NCBI GenBank assembly: GCA_016124735.1
Contig: WGMZ01000023.1
Coordinates: forward strand, 1-45,799
Length of the DNA stretch: 45,799 bases
Reading direction: 5' to 3'
Source of the DNA: Bacteroidota bacterium
GTDB taxonomy: Bacteria; Bacteroidota; Bacteroidia; UBA8524
Numbering within the stretch: position 1 is the stretch's first letter; the number at the start of each line of letters is the position of its first letter. Positions 16,850 through 25,803 of this stretch are shown piece by piece. The notes below the pieces were generated by a model, which did no database searches, had not been told where the DNA came from, and saw only the letters and a program-made list of their open reading frames with translations. The translations under genes were made by a program, and so were the position numbers.

Positions 16850-16864
16850 ATCTGCTAAGCAGAT
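16850..16864. promoter_or_regulatory. Palindrome ATCTGCTAAGCAGAT between purB and sppA
   Basis: A 15-bp perfect dyad with 7-bp arms in the 283-bp divergent spacer. It is too compact for a terminator and has no T run; an operator is possible but unsupported by other evidence. Confidence 0.25.
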
Positions 16865-17048
16865 TATTTCTGTCGTATAACAGATATGGATGGAATGAGG
16901 TCACACAGATTTCCTTCTGCCGAGCGAAACATGCCGTTAAGCGATTTAACACTGTCAAATCCGCAGTTAGGACTTTATTTTGTTCACAGAAATGCACGGC
17001 CATCTGAGATGCACAAAGACCCGGTTGGTTCGATAACAGGATGATATC

Positions 17049-18818
17049 ATGAAACAGTTTTTTAAATTCTTTTTTGCCTCTACGCTGGGCTTCATATTTG
17101 GCGCAATACTTCTTTTTTTAATTGGGATGGGCATCCTGGCTTCCATAGCAAGCAGCTTCAGTGAAAAAGAAGTCGCAAAGATTGAAGAAGCCACGATTTT
17201 GCATTTCAAGCCCGGCATGGGAATTCGGGAGAGGTCGGTAGAAGACTTGAACAATTTCGATATCAATACCTTTCAAATCAAAACAAAGCAAGGTTTGGCA
17301 GAGATTCTTTCCACGCTGAAACAAGCTTCCGCAGATTCCAGAGTGAAAGGAATGTATTTGGAAATTGACCCCACTTTTATGGCGGGGTATTCCACTGTTA
17401 AAGAAATTCATGATGCCCTGATATCTTTTCACGACAGCGGAAAGTTTATTGTCGCATATTCTGAAATTCTCGGTGAGCGTGGATATTACCTGGCTTCGGT
17501 GGCCGATGACATTTACCTGAATCCATCGGGCAATTTTATTTTTAATGGGTTGTATGCGGGTGTTTGGTTCTACAAAGACGCTCTTGATAAACTCGGAATA
17601 GAAATGCAAGTTTTCAAGCATGGTAAGTTCAAGTCGGCAGTAGAACCGTACATGTTCAACGAGATGAGTCCTGCCAACCGTTTGCAGGTGACCCGGTATG
17701 TAAACTCACTTTTTGATACCTATTTGGAAGATGTAGCAAGAGACCGGAAAATGACTGTTTCCGAGCTTCGGAATATTTCGGATAATATGCTGATTCGCAG
17801 CACGGAGGATGCCGTTAAATACAAGATGATAAGCAAATTGGCCTATGAAGATGAGGTTTTGGCCGATTTACGTGGGCGATTGGATTTGGATGAAGATGAC
17901 AAGCTTCCGTTTTTAGAAATGAGTGCCTACCTGGGGGCGAATCCTCCCTCTAAAAATATCGGCAAAAATAAAATTGCGGTGCTTTATGCCAACGGGGTGA
18001 TTCAGGACGACGGACAGGGTCAGGATGTGATGAGCGCTAAGGAAATCATTAAAGCCATCCGGAAAATCCGGAAAGATTCCACCATAAAAGCCTGCGTGCT
18101 TCGAATCAACTCTCCGGGAGGAAGTGCTCTCGCTTCGGATTTGATGTACCGGGAGTTGATCCTTCTCAAAGAAAAAATGCCATTGATTGTCTCTATGGGA
18201 GATGTGGCCGCTTCTGGCGGATATTATATCGCAGCACCGGCGGATGTCATCGTTGCGCACCCAAATACCATTACCGGTTCAATTGGGGTATTTGGCGTGA
18301 TTCCTCAAATGCAGGAATTGCTGAATGAGAAAATGGGCATACATGTAGATGGAGTGAAAACGGGACAATTTTCGGATCTGGGAAGAATCGATCGGGCAAT
18401 GACTCCTGAGGAAAAAGCCATTATTCAGGCATTCATTGAACAAACCTATGGCGATTTTACTCAGATAGTTTCCGATAACCGTCATCTGGCATTGACCGCT
18501 ATGGATACACTGGCTGAGGGCAGAGTTTGGACAGGGGTTGATGCCAAAGCACGTGGATTAGTTGATCAGTTGGGAGGAATTGCTGCTGCAATTGAAATTG
18601 CACGGAAAAAGTCTGGCCTGGAAGAATATCGATTGATTTCGTATCCAATGCTGAGCAGTCCGTTGGAAATGATCTTCAAAATGCAGAAAGATGCTATGGC
18701 AGAAAGTCTGCTTAAAGAACAGCTGGGTGATCAGTATCAAATGCTCAATGAATTCCGCAAGGCAACACGGATCAAAGGCATTCAGATGCGCATGCCTTTT
18801 GAGATTCATGTGGAATAA
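17049..18818 (+). CDS. sppA: Signal peptide peptidase SppA, long (67K) type
   Basis: A 589-aa membrane-bound serine protease that degrades cleaved signal peptides. An N-terminal hydrophobic anchor (about residues 4-33) is followed by two peptidase S49 units. The general-base lysine lies in HGKFKSAVEP (K195) of the first unit and the nucleophile serine in DVAASGGYYIAAPAD (S389) of the second, matching the E. coli Ser/Lys dyad split between the halves. It is divergent from purB and 70 bp upstream of holB. Confidence 0.95.
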   Translation: MKQFFKFFFASTLGFIFGAILLFLIGMGILASIASSFSEKEVAKIEEATILHFKPGMGIRERSVEDLNNFDINTFQIKTKQGLAEILSTLKQASADSRVKGMYLEIDPTFMAGYSTVKEIHDALISFHDSGKFIVAYSEILGERGYYLASVADDIYLNPSGNFIFNGLYAGVWFYKDALDKLGIEMQVFKHGKFKSAVEPYMFNEMSPANRLQVTRYVNSLFDTYLEDVARDRKMTVSELRNISDNMLIRSTEDAVKYKMISKLAYEDEVLADLRGRLDLDEDDKLPFLEMSAYLGANPPSKNIGKNKIAVLYANGVIQDDGQGQDVMSAKEIIKAIRKIRKDSTIKACVLRINSPGGSALASDLMYRELILLKEKMPLIVSMGDVAASGGYYIAAPADVIVAHPNTITGSIGVFGVIPQMQELLNEKMGIHVDGVKTGQFSDLGRIDRAMTPEEKAIIQAFIEQTYGDFTQIVSDNRHLALTAMDTLAEGRVWTGVDAKARGLVDQLGGIAAAIEIARKKSGLEEYRLISYPMLSSPLEMIFKMQKDAMAESLLKEQLGDQYQMLNEFRKATRIKGIQMRMPFEIHVE

Positions 18819-18876
18819 ATTCTCCATTTGGGGATTATTCTTTGCCTGGCTGCTGGAAGCGAACTGAGCGACGACC

Positions 18877-18884
18877 TATATTTG
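18877..18884 (+). promoter_or_regulatory. -7 box before holB (TATATTTG), 4 bp from ATG
   Basis: Exact TAnnTTTG ending 4 bp before the start codon; with the usual start site a few bases downstream, the mRNA would be leaderless. Confidence 0.55.
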
Positions 18885-18888
18885 CCGG

Positions 18889-20004
18889 ATGCAATTCAGG
18901 GATATCCCCGGACTCGAAGAAACCAAACAACGTTTAAAGCAGAATGCCAGCAGCGGCAGAATTCCGCATGCCCAAATGTTTTTAGGGCCTGAAGGGAACG
19001 GCAAATTGGCGCTGGCACTGGCCTATGTGCAGTATCTGAATTGCGAAAACAGGAATGCGGAAGATTCCTGCGGTATTTGTCATTCTTGCCATAAAGTTTC
19101 TAAACTTATCCATCCGGATTTACATTTTACCTTCCCGACGGTTGGGCCCAAAGCGCTTTCCTCCTCATTTCTGGAAGAATGGAGAAAGGCATTGCTATCC
19201 AATCCCTACATGAATGTTTTCGACTGGCTTAAACTACTGGATGCGGAAAATAAACAGGGGAATATTACTGTAGATGAATGCAGGGATATTATCCGGCGCC
19301 TTAGTTTGAAGAGTTTTGAGTCGGAATACAGGGTGCTTATTTTATGGATGCCGGAATATTTGGGTAAGGAAGGCAATACCCTTTTAAAGCTGATTGAGGA
19401 ACCTCCAGAAAAGACCCTTTTTATCCTCGTAGCCGAGGATCAGGAAGAAATTATCACGACCATCCGTTCCCGCACCCAACTGGTAAAAATACCGGCATTC
19501 AGCGATCAGGAAGTCGCTCATTATCTTTTTGAGCATCAATTGACCGACAAGGAACAGGCCGACACCATTTCTTTTTTGAGTGAGGGAAACCTGAATAGGG
19601 CGATAGAGTTAAGTGCTTCGGAAGATACCAGCTTTTTCAGTTCCTTCAGAAGCTGGCTGCTGGCATGCTATGGAAGAAGAATTGGAGAAATGCTTAAATG
19701 GTCTGAATCAACAGCGGCCTTGGGACGGGAAAACCAGAAACAATTGCTTGAGTTCGGTATTAAGTTATTGCGGGAAGTCATGCTTTTAAAAACAGGAGCT
19801 GCTGAATTGATGAAGGTTCGCGGGGCGGAGCATGAATTTTCTGAAAAATTTGCGCTACTGGTCCAACTCAGTGATTTAGAAGAAATGAGCAAGCTTTTGA
19901 GCGATTATACCTATTATATTGAGCGCAACGCCAACGCCAAGATCGCGCTCTTTCAATTATCTTTGCTATTTAAAAATATATTGGCATCTTCGAAAGCCAA
20001 GTAA
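18889..20004 (+). CDS. holB: DNA polymerase III subunit delta' (clamp loader)
   Basis: A 371-aa AAA+ clamp-loader subunit. Near the N terminus are PHAQMFLGPEGNGKLALA with the Walker A region (about residues 25-42) and a zinc-binding cluster of cysteines (CENR, CGICHSC; about residues 50-68). The sensor-1-type segment IRSRTQLVKIPAF follows the LLKLIEEPPEKTLFIL stretch typical of HolB/DnaX relatives. It is followed after 13 bp by ricT, the gene order seen in other Bacteroidota. Confidence 0.9.
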   Translation: MQFRDIPGLEETKQRLKQNASSGRIPHAQMFLGPEGNGKLALALAYVQYLNCENRNAEDSCGICHSCHKVSKLIHPDLHFTFPTVGPKALSSSFLEEWRKALLSNPYMNVFDWLKLLDAENKQGNITVDECRDIIRRLSLKSFESEYRVLILWMPEYLGKEGNTLLKLIEEPPEKTLFILVAEDQEEIITTIRSRTQLVKIPAFSDQEVAHYLFEHQLTDKEQADTISFLSEGNLNRAIELSASEDTSFFSSFRSWLLACYGRRIGEMLKWSESTAALGRENQKQLLEFGIKLLREVMLLKTGAAELMKVRGAEHEFSEKFALLVQLSDLEEMSKLLSDYTYYIERNANAKIALFQLSLLFKNILASSKAK

Positions 20005-20017
20005 TACAGATACGAAT

Positions 20018-21331
20018 ATGGGATGCAGTTCATGTGGAACAAGTGGAGGATGCGCACCCAAAGGTTGTAAAGGCAATGGAAACTGCAGTTCAGGCGGATG
20101 CAATAAGTTAAATGTATACGACTGGCTGACCGATATGGATCTTCCGACTTCCTATAAACCCTTCAACATTGTGGAGGTACGATTTAAAGGGAGTCGAAAA
20201 GAATTTTACCGCAACGAAGAAGGATTGGAGCTCTTTACAGGAGATCCTGTAGTGGTGCAGCGGGAAATGGGATCCGATATTGGCTTTGTTTCGCTGAAAG
20301 GCGAGCTCGTGCGACTCCAATTGAAAAAATACAATGTGGACCCTGAGGGACCACAGGTATATAATATTTTAAGGAAAGCTTCGGAGCGGGATATGGAACG
20401 CTACGATGACCTCAAAAGCAAAGAGCCATCCTTTTTGGAAAAGGCGCGCACCATTGCTATGAGCATGGGGCTTAAGATGAAACTTTCCGATATAGAAATT
20501 CAGGGCGATGGCAAAAAAGTCATCTTCTTTTATACGGCCGAAGAACGGGTGGATTTTCGCGAACTCATCAAGGCCTATGCAGAAGAATACCGCATGCGCA
20601 TTGAGATGAAGCAGATTGGCTACCGTCAGGAGGCAGCCCGGCTGGGTGGCATTGGATCTTGTGGCCGGGAGCTCTGTTGTTCTACCTGGCTCACTGATTT
20701 CAAAGTCGTGAACATGTCGGCAGCCCGCTACCAAAATCTTTCGATTAATATGCTAAAACTCTCCGGACAATGTGGAAGGTTGAAATGCTGTCTGAATTAT
20801 GAGTTGGATAATTACCTGGAAGCCCTGGAAGAATTTCCTTCCGGCGACCGGGTCAGATTAGACACGGAAAGAGGGATGGCTTATTCGCAAAAGGTGGATA
20901 TTTTGAAGCGGATGATGTGGTTCAGTTACGACGACGATAATACCTGGATTCCTGTTGAAGTGGAGCGGGTGAATGAAATCATCTCGATGAACAAGGAAGG
21001 CAAAAAAGCACCAAGCCTTGTGGAAAGTACAGACAGCTCCAGAGCAATGCAGAAGGCATTGGATGCGGAAGACATTATTTCAGACAACAGCCTGACGCGG
21101 ATGATGGAGAAGGAGAAAAAAGACCGCCGCAAAAAGAAAAAGAAGAATAACCGGAATAGAAACAAAGAAGAAGGCAATACCAAGCCGATTTCGAAAAACG
21201 AAGGACGTGAGAAAAAGGCGAAACCGAATAATCCGGAGTCGAAAAAGGAAGTTCAGAACAATCTAAACCGGAACCGGAATAACAAAAGAAACCAGAGACC
21301 AAAAGATGGGAATGCAGGGGGCACTGACTAG
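20018..21331 (+). CDS. ricT: RicT/PSP1-family protein with Cys-rich N terminus and basic tail
   Basis: A 437-aa PSP1-domain protein, homologous to RicT (YaaT) of Bacillus, part of the RicAFT iron-sulfur complex that affects RNA processing. The core (about residues 30-290) includes GSCGRELCCSTWL and GQCGRLKCCLNYE. The extreme N terminus has six cysteines in 28 residues (C3, C6, C12, C17, C23, C28), and the last 100 residues are lysine/arginine/asparagine-rich and probably disordered. I start at ATG 20018; the frame extends back to 19919 but overlaps holB. Its last 26 bp overlap gldH. Confidence 0.85.
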   Translation: MGCSSCGTSGGCAPKGCKGNGNCSSGGCNKLNVYDWLTDMDLPTSYKPFNIVEVRFKGSRKEFYRNEEGLELFTGDPVVVQREMGSDIGFVSLKGELVRLQLKKYNVDPEGPQVYNILRKASERDMERYDDLKSKEPSFLEKARTIAMSMGLKMKLSDIEIQGDGKKVIFFYTAEERVDFRELIKAYAEEYRMRIEMKQIGYRQEAARLGGIGSCGRELCCSTWLTDFKVVNMSAARYQNLSINMLKLSGQCGRLKCCLNYELDNYLEALEEFPSGDRVRLDTERGMAYSQKVDILKRMMWFSYDDDNTWIPVEVERVNEIISMNKEGKKAPSLVESTDSSRAMQKALDAEDIISDNSLTRMMEKEKKDRRKKKKKNNRNRNKEEGNTKPISKNEGREKKAKPNNPESKKEVQNNLNRNRNNKRNQRPKDGNAGGTD

Positions 21332-21794
21332 GGCAATACTATTTGTGGGAATACTGGGTTTGCTTAATGGATGCCAGGATGAATTGGTGTTCGATCAAAA
21401 TCTTCCTCTTCCAGAGCAAGCATGGCATTGGAAAGAAAAGGCTCACTTTAACGTGAAGATTGAAGACACCACCCAACTTTATAAGCTCTTTGTGAATACC
21501 CGGATTACCGACAATTACCCTTACAGCAATTTGTGGGTGGTGATACAGGCCATTTCTCCTTCGGGAGATACCAGCTTCGCCCGCTCAGAATTGACCTTGT
21601 TTCAGCCCGATGGATCTCCCTTGGGACTGGAGCGCGGAACTGTTTGGGAATACCAATTGCCGGCAATTCCTAATATGGATTTCGATGAAAAAGGCACCTG
21701 GCTTTTCACTCTTGAACAAAATATGCGCGTACACACGCTACCCGGCATTCTTGACATTGGCTTGTCTATTGAGAAGCTGGGAGAAAAGTTTTGA
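21306..21794 (+). CDS. gldH: Gliding motility lipoprotein GldH
   Basis: A 162-aa lipoprotein. The signal peptide ends in the lipobox LLNGC (Cys23), and the body matches GldH: PEQAWHWKEKAHFNV, RITDNYPYSNLWVVI and the GTWLFTLEQNMR stretch near the C terminus. GldH is required for gliding in Flavobacterium and is associated with the type IX secretion apparatus. The gene starts inside the ricT tail (26-bp overlap), so it is translated from the same mRNA as holB-ricT. Confidence 0.9.
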   Translation: MGMQGALTRAILFVGILGLLNGCQDELVFDQNLPLPEQAWHWKEKAHFNVKIEDTTQLYKLFVNTRITDNYPYSNLWVVIQAISPSGDTSFARSELTLFQPDGSPLGLERGTVWEYQLPAIPNMDFDEKGTWLFTLEQNMRVHTLPGILDIGLSIEKLGEKF

Positions 21795-21854
21795 CCAGAC
21801 CTGAACAGATTTTCATCCGAATCTTGAAGTCTTCGTACTTTAGTGCCAAAGAAT

Positions 21855-22679
21855 ATGTGTGGCAGATACGTCAATGTTAGCAAAATAGAAGCGGTAGAGA
21901 GGCGTTTTCAGGTGCGCTCGGATCATCCGGAAATGTACCGCATCCATGTGAACATCGGACCTGGATCAAAGGCACCTGTTATTACCCAGGAACATCCGGA
22001 ACTCCTGCAATTTTACACGTTTGGACTAACTCCTTCCTGGTCAAAGAAAAGAATGTATTTGTTCAACGCCCGTTCAGAAGGCGATCATAACCCCGAAAAT
22101 GACCGACGTTATACGGGCGCCAGGGGTATCATCTCCAAACCTTCCTTTCGATCGGCTATTCGTTCCCGACGTTGTTTGGTGGTTGCAGACGCATTCATTG
22201 AAGGCCCTGAAAAAGAGAAGCTCGAAAAGCCCTACCTGGTGTATCTCAAAGATGGAAAACGTCCTTTTGCTTTTGCTGGGATTTACGAAGAATGGACCGA
22301 CAAAGAAACGGGAGAAATTATCCCGGGATTTTCTATCATTACGACCGTTGCAAATGAGGTGACACATAAAATTGGTCACCACCGATCTCCTGTAATTTTG
22401 CATCCGGAACAGGAAAAACGATGGTTGGATCCTGCCTTGAGTTTGCAAGAAGTAACTTCCATGCTGGCCCCTTATCCGGGAGAAGAGATGAATGCCTATC
22501 CCATAGACAAAGCCATAAAAAATCCCAGGGCAGAAGGAATCCAGTTACTGCAACCCACAGGGCAACGTATTATTCCGGAGTACGATTACGTTTTTTATGA
22601 AGACCTCAGGCTTGAGGGGATGGGCCACACTACTGCAAGGAAACGCAAACTGGATGAAGACCAAAGTAAATTGATCTGA
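21855..22679 (+). CDS. SRAP (SOS response-associated peptidase, YedK/HMCES) protein
   Basis: A 274-aa SRAP protein, which shields abasic sites in single-stranded DNA through a thiazolidine link to its N-terminal cysteine. ATG 21855 gives MCGRYV, so Cys2 is exposed after Met removal; the GTG at 21843 would bury it and is rejected. The conserved LFNARSEG, FAGIYEEW and GHHRSPVIL segments provide the Asn, Glu and His of the active site. It is convergent with the TonB-dependent receptor gene (7-bp gap). Confidence 0.93.
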   Translation: MCGRYVNVSKIEAVERRFQVRSDHPEMYRIHVNIGPGSKAPVITQEHPELLQFYTFGLTPSWSKKRMYLFNARSEGDHNPENDRRYTGARGIISKPSFRSAIRSRRCLVVADAFIEGPEKEKLEKPYLVYLKDGKRPFAFAGIYEEWTDKETGEIIPGFSIITTVANEVTHKIGHHRSPVILHPEQEKRWLDPALSLQEVTSMLAPYPGEEMNAYPIDKAIKNPRAEGIQLLQPTGQRIIPEYDYVFYEDLRLEGMGHTTARKRKLDEDQSKLI

Positions 22680-22686
22680 GGTTCCC

Positions 22687-24978
22687 TTAAAATTTCCAGT
22701 TCAGACCCAGGCTTGGAAGAATGGGCAATTGGTTCACCCGTGAATAGGTCACCCGGTTGAAATAAAAGATATTCGCCCGGTTGTAGGCATTGATTAATCC
22801 CGCTACCACTTCAATCTTAGAATCCTTGTTGATTTCAATGGTTTTTTGAACACTCATATCGAGGCGGTGGAAATAAGGGAGACGGCCCTGATCAATCCCG
22901 GCATAAAGAATCCCTACGTTTCCATTGGAACTCGTGTAATTGGAGGAAATATTTTTGAAATTAAGCTGTTCGTAATAGCTCTGAGTCTGGGTAAAAGGGA
23001 AACCGGTACCGAAACTCCAACGCATATTGGCAGCCCAGGATTTCTTCTTGCCCCAGCGGTAAGAAACTACCAGATTGGCATTGTGGCGACGATCGAAGAT
23101 TGGATAATAGCTTCTGAACTGATCTTTCCGGGTCACATAGGTGAGTGAGTATACCGCCCAAACGTACAAATTTCCATTGTCGTACTTCAATCGGGTGTCC
23201 AGTCCGTATGCCAGTCCCTTTTCAATGATATAGTCGATTCGCTGATATTCCGGCTTGTCGGCGTATTCCGGCGTGTTTTCGAATATTTTATCGCGGTTGA
23301 TATTGGTCAACTGGAAAAAGTCTTTGTAGTAGCCCTCTATGGATAAATCCAAATTTTTAGCAAGATCCCATTCCATTCCGACAACGGCATGCCATGCCTT
23401 TTGCAGGCGGCTTGTTATATCCTTGCCCAGGAATTGACTGGGAAGATTATCGGGACTGGCAAGAAATCCATAGAACAGATTGACTACATCGCGATCGGAA
23501 GAAGCACTGATCAGGTTTTGAGAATAAAGTCCGCCCGCTGCCTTGAAACGAAGCTTGCTGTTTGCATTGAATTTCATAGCAAAGCGCGGTTCGGGGAAAA
23601 ATTCGGAGAAAGAGGCATAGTACTGTAAGCGAAACCCCGGCTCGAACACCCAACGCGGAAGTACTTTCCTGTACCGTGCGTAGAGTGAGAGCTCTGTCAT
23701 GTTGGAGTTTTGTCCTACGGACCTTCCATTGGCATTGGTAAAATCGAAATTCGTTTCAAAGATGTTCAGTTCGGTTCCGTAAACGAACTGGTCTTTGCCC
23801 ATCAGGTAATCGAAATTCATTCCGATATTAAAATTCTTGATTCCGGATTGACGAGGTTTTCCATCTCCTTCTGTTTGTTGCATCAGGTAATTGGAATAGG
23901 AAAAGAATCCATCCATCTTGATTCTTGACTCATCCGGAAGCACCAGGAAGCGGGTGCCAAATCCACTGGAATTCCAATGGTAATCTGTTACGTTTTGGAA
24001 ATTCACACCATCCTGGAAATTAAAACCGAACATATCGAGTTTACTTCCATTGGCACCCATGAAGCTAACTTTTCCATACAAGTCGCTGAAGGAATAAGGC
24101 AGGCGGTTCTTATCGAGGTAAGGGTAGAAATATTGTGAACTGTTTTTCAGATACGAGTTTTTGTAGGAAAGAATATAGGAAATGGAACCTTCTCCTTCCT
24201 TGTATTTTTTTAAAGGACCTTCCAAAAGAATTTTAGAAGTAAACGGATTGACCGCAATCTTTCCCGATTGCTTGACTCTGTTTCCTTCACGGGTACTCAC
24301 ATCTACAATCGCGGAAATACGTCCTCCGTATTGTGCCCCGAAACCGGCAGAATAAACGTCGGCACTTTTAATAATATCTGCATCAAAAACTGAAAATAAT
24401 CCGATGGAGTGAAATGGCTGAAAAATGGTCATCCCATCCAGCAACACCTTGTTCATAACGGGCGATCCACCGCGAATATACATTTGTCCTCCCTGGTCGC
24501 CTGTTGTTTGCACACCTGGCAATACCTGAAGCGATTGTACCAAATCTGGTTCACCACCCAGGGTCACGAGCTTTGTCATGTCTTTGATGGTAATTTTCGT
24601 TTGAGAAATCTGAACATGTTCTTTTTTCTCTGCGCCCTGTGCATTCACCGTTACTTCGTTCAGCACTTTATCTGATTGAGGAAGGTACAGGTTTTGATTG
24701 GTAACTTTACCTGCTTCCACCTTGATACTTACCTGTGCCGAATCGTACCCAATGAAAGAACAAAACAGCGTATAATTTCCTGGTTTTACGCCAATGATAT
24801 TGAAGAAGCCGTTTTCGTCAGTTACCGCTCCCTGCAGGGATTCTTTCAGATATACGTTCGCAAAATCGACCGGGACACCGGTGCCTTTCTCAAATACAAT
24901 TCCTCTTACCTCACCGGTTTGTGCCCATCCTGCTACCGTTAAGAATAGCAAGCAGGACAGCCAAAAAAATCTTTTCAT
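22687..24978 (-). CDS. TonB-dependent outer-membrane receptor with CarboxypepD_reg domain
   Basis: A 763-aa outer-membrane protein. The signal peptide (about 1-19, ending VAGWAQ) is followed by a carboxypeptidase-regulatory-like beta-sandwich (about 22-105: GEVRGIVFEKGTG, GAVTDENGFFNI), a plug domain (about 125-230: VLLDGMTIFQPFHSIGLFS, GGRISAIVDVSTREGN) and a beta-barrel. It is of the kind that imports nutrients or siderophores but has no SusD partner here, so the substrate is unknown. ATG 24978 gives the signal peptide; an upstream in-frame start at 25020 adds 14 residues without purpose. Confidence 0.92.
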   Translation of the reverse strand: MKRFFWLSCLLFLTVAGWAQTGEVRGIVFEKGTGVPVDFANVYLKESLQGAVTDENGFFNIIGVKPGNYTLFCSFIGYDSAQVSIKVEAGKVTNQNLYLPQSDKVLNEVTVNAQGAEKKEHVQISQTKITIKDMTKLVTLGGEPDLVQSLQVLPGVQTTGDQGGQMYIRGGSPVMNKVLLDGMTIFQPFHSIGLFSVFDADIIKSADVYSAGFGAQYGGRISAIVDVSTREGNRVKQSGKIAVNPFTSKILLEGPLKKYKEGEGSISYILSYKNSYLKNSSQYFYPYLDKNRLPYSFSDLYGKVSFMGANGSKLDMFGFNFQDGVNFQNVTDYHWNSSGFGTRFLVLPDESRIKMDGFFSYSNYLMQQTEGDGKPRQSGIKNFNIGMNFDYLMGKDQFVYGTELNIFETNFDFTNANGRSVGQNSNMTELSLYARYRKVLPRWVFEPGFRLQYYASFSEFFPEPRFAMKFNANSKLRFKAAGGLYSQNLISASSDRDVVNLFYGFLASPDNLPSQFLGKDITSRLQKAWHAVVGMEWDLAKNLDLSIEGYYKDFFQLTNINRDKIFENTPEYADKPEYQRIDYIIEKGLAYGLDTRLKYDNGNLYVWAVYSLTYVTRKDQFRSYYPIFDRRHNANLVVSYRWGKKKSWAANMRWSFGTGFPFTQTQSYYEQLNFKNISSNYTSSNGNVGILYAGIDQGRLPYFHRLDMSVQKTIEINKDSKIEVVAGLINAYNRANIFYFNRVTYSRVNQLPILPSLGLNWKF

Positions 24979-25058
24979 AAAAATTGAAGGGCCGAAGCTA
25001 CTAAATTTCTGATTATCCACCTGAACGAAGAAAAGGCAAGAAGGGTTGAAAAAGGATG

Positions 25059-25066
25059 TAACTTTG
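25059..25066 (+). promoter_or_regulatory. -7 box before queE (TAACTTTG), 4 bp from ATG
   Basis: Exact TAnnTTTG whose last base is 4 bp before ATG 25071, implying a leaderless transcript. Confidence 0.55.
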
Positions 25067-25070
25067 CACC

Positions 25071-25670
25071 ATGGAGAGTTTGCCGGTGATGGAACATTTT
25101 TACACCGTTCAGGGCGAAGGTAGCTACAGCGGGGTTCCAGCTTATTTTATTCGATTGGGTGGTTGTGATGTTGGCTGTGTGTGGTGCGATGTGAAAGACA
25201 GCTGGGATGCAGAGGCTCATCCAAAATTTTCGGTAGAGGATATCGCAAGCTGGCCTTTAAAGGCCAATGCCGAATTGGTGGTTATTACAGGAGGCGAACC
25301 CCTAATGTACGATTTGTATCCTCTGACCAGGGCTTTGCGTGAGGCAGGTTTAAAGGTGAATATAGAAACATCCGGAGCACACCCGCTTACTGGATCCTAT
25401 GATTGGATTTGTTTATCGCCCAAAAAATTCAAGGCTCCACGCCCGGAAATTTGTTCTGTCGCACAGGAGTTAAAAATCATTATTTTCAATAAATCTGATT
25501 TTGAGTGGGCAGAGAAATATGCTTCCCGCGTTTCTTCACATTGCAGGCTATTCTTGCAGCCAGAATGGGAAAAGTCGGAACAAATGCTTCCATTGATTAT
25601 AGACTATGTGAAAGCGCATCCACGCTGGAGAATCTCTTTGCAGACCCATAAGTTTATGCAGATTCCCTGA
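25071..25670 (+). CDS. queE: 7-carboxy-7-deazaguanine synthase QueE
   Basis: A 199-aa radical SAM enzyme that converts 6-carboxytetrahydropterin to 7-carboxy-7-deazaguanine in queuosine/deazaguanine synthesis. FYTVQGEGSYSG near the N terminus is the QueE signature; the iron-sulfur cysteines are C32, C36 and C39 (CDVGCVWC) and VVITGGEPLMY provides the SAM-binding GGEP. The C-terminal SLQTHKFMQIP is also family-typical. It is divergent from the TonB-dependent receptor gene and has its own -7 box. Confidence 0.95.
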   Translation: MESLPVMEHFYTVQGEGSYSGVPAYFIRLGGCDVGCVWCDVKDSWDAEAHPKFSVEDIASWPLKANAELVVITGGEPLMYDLYPLTRALREAGLKVNIETSGAHPLTGSYDWICLSPKKFKAPRPEICSVAQELKIIIFNKSDFEWAEKYASRVSSHCRLFLQPEWEKSEQMLPLIIDYVKAHPRWRISLQTHKFMQIP

Positions 25671-25705
25671 GCGGGAAGTTCCTTCACTTGGAATATGGAG
25701 TCAAG

Positions 25706-25726
25706 AAACCAGAGTCTGGTTTCTAA
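25706..25726. other. Stem-loop between queE and the PorE-like gene
   Basis: AGAAACCA (25706-25713) pairs with TGGTTTCT (25719-25726) around GAGTC. No T run follows, so it is a weak terminator candidate at most. Confidence 0.35.
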
Positions 25727-25803
25727 CGTAGAGTTATTCCCATCAAGCCTCACCTCTCGGTGCTGCATTCGATTTTGGCAAAATCTTCGTTATACTTGTG
25801 GCA

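Noticed and set aside
16795-17007. 70-codon plus-strand frame between purB and sppA
   Set aside because: No start or promoter support and unnatural composition; the spacer is more likely regulatory.
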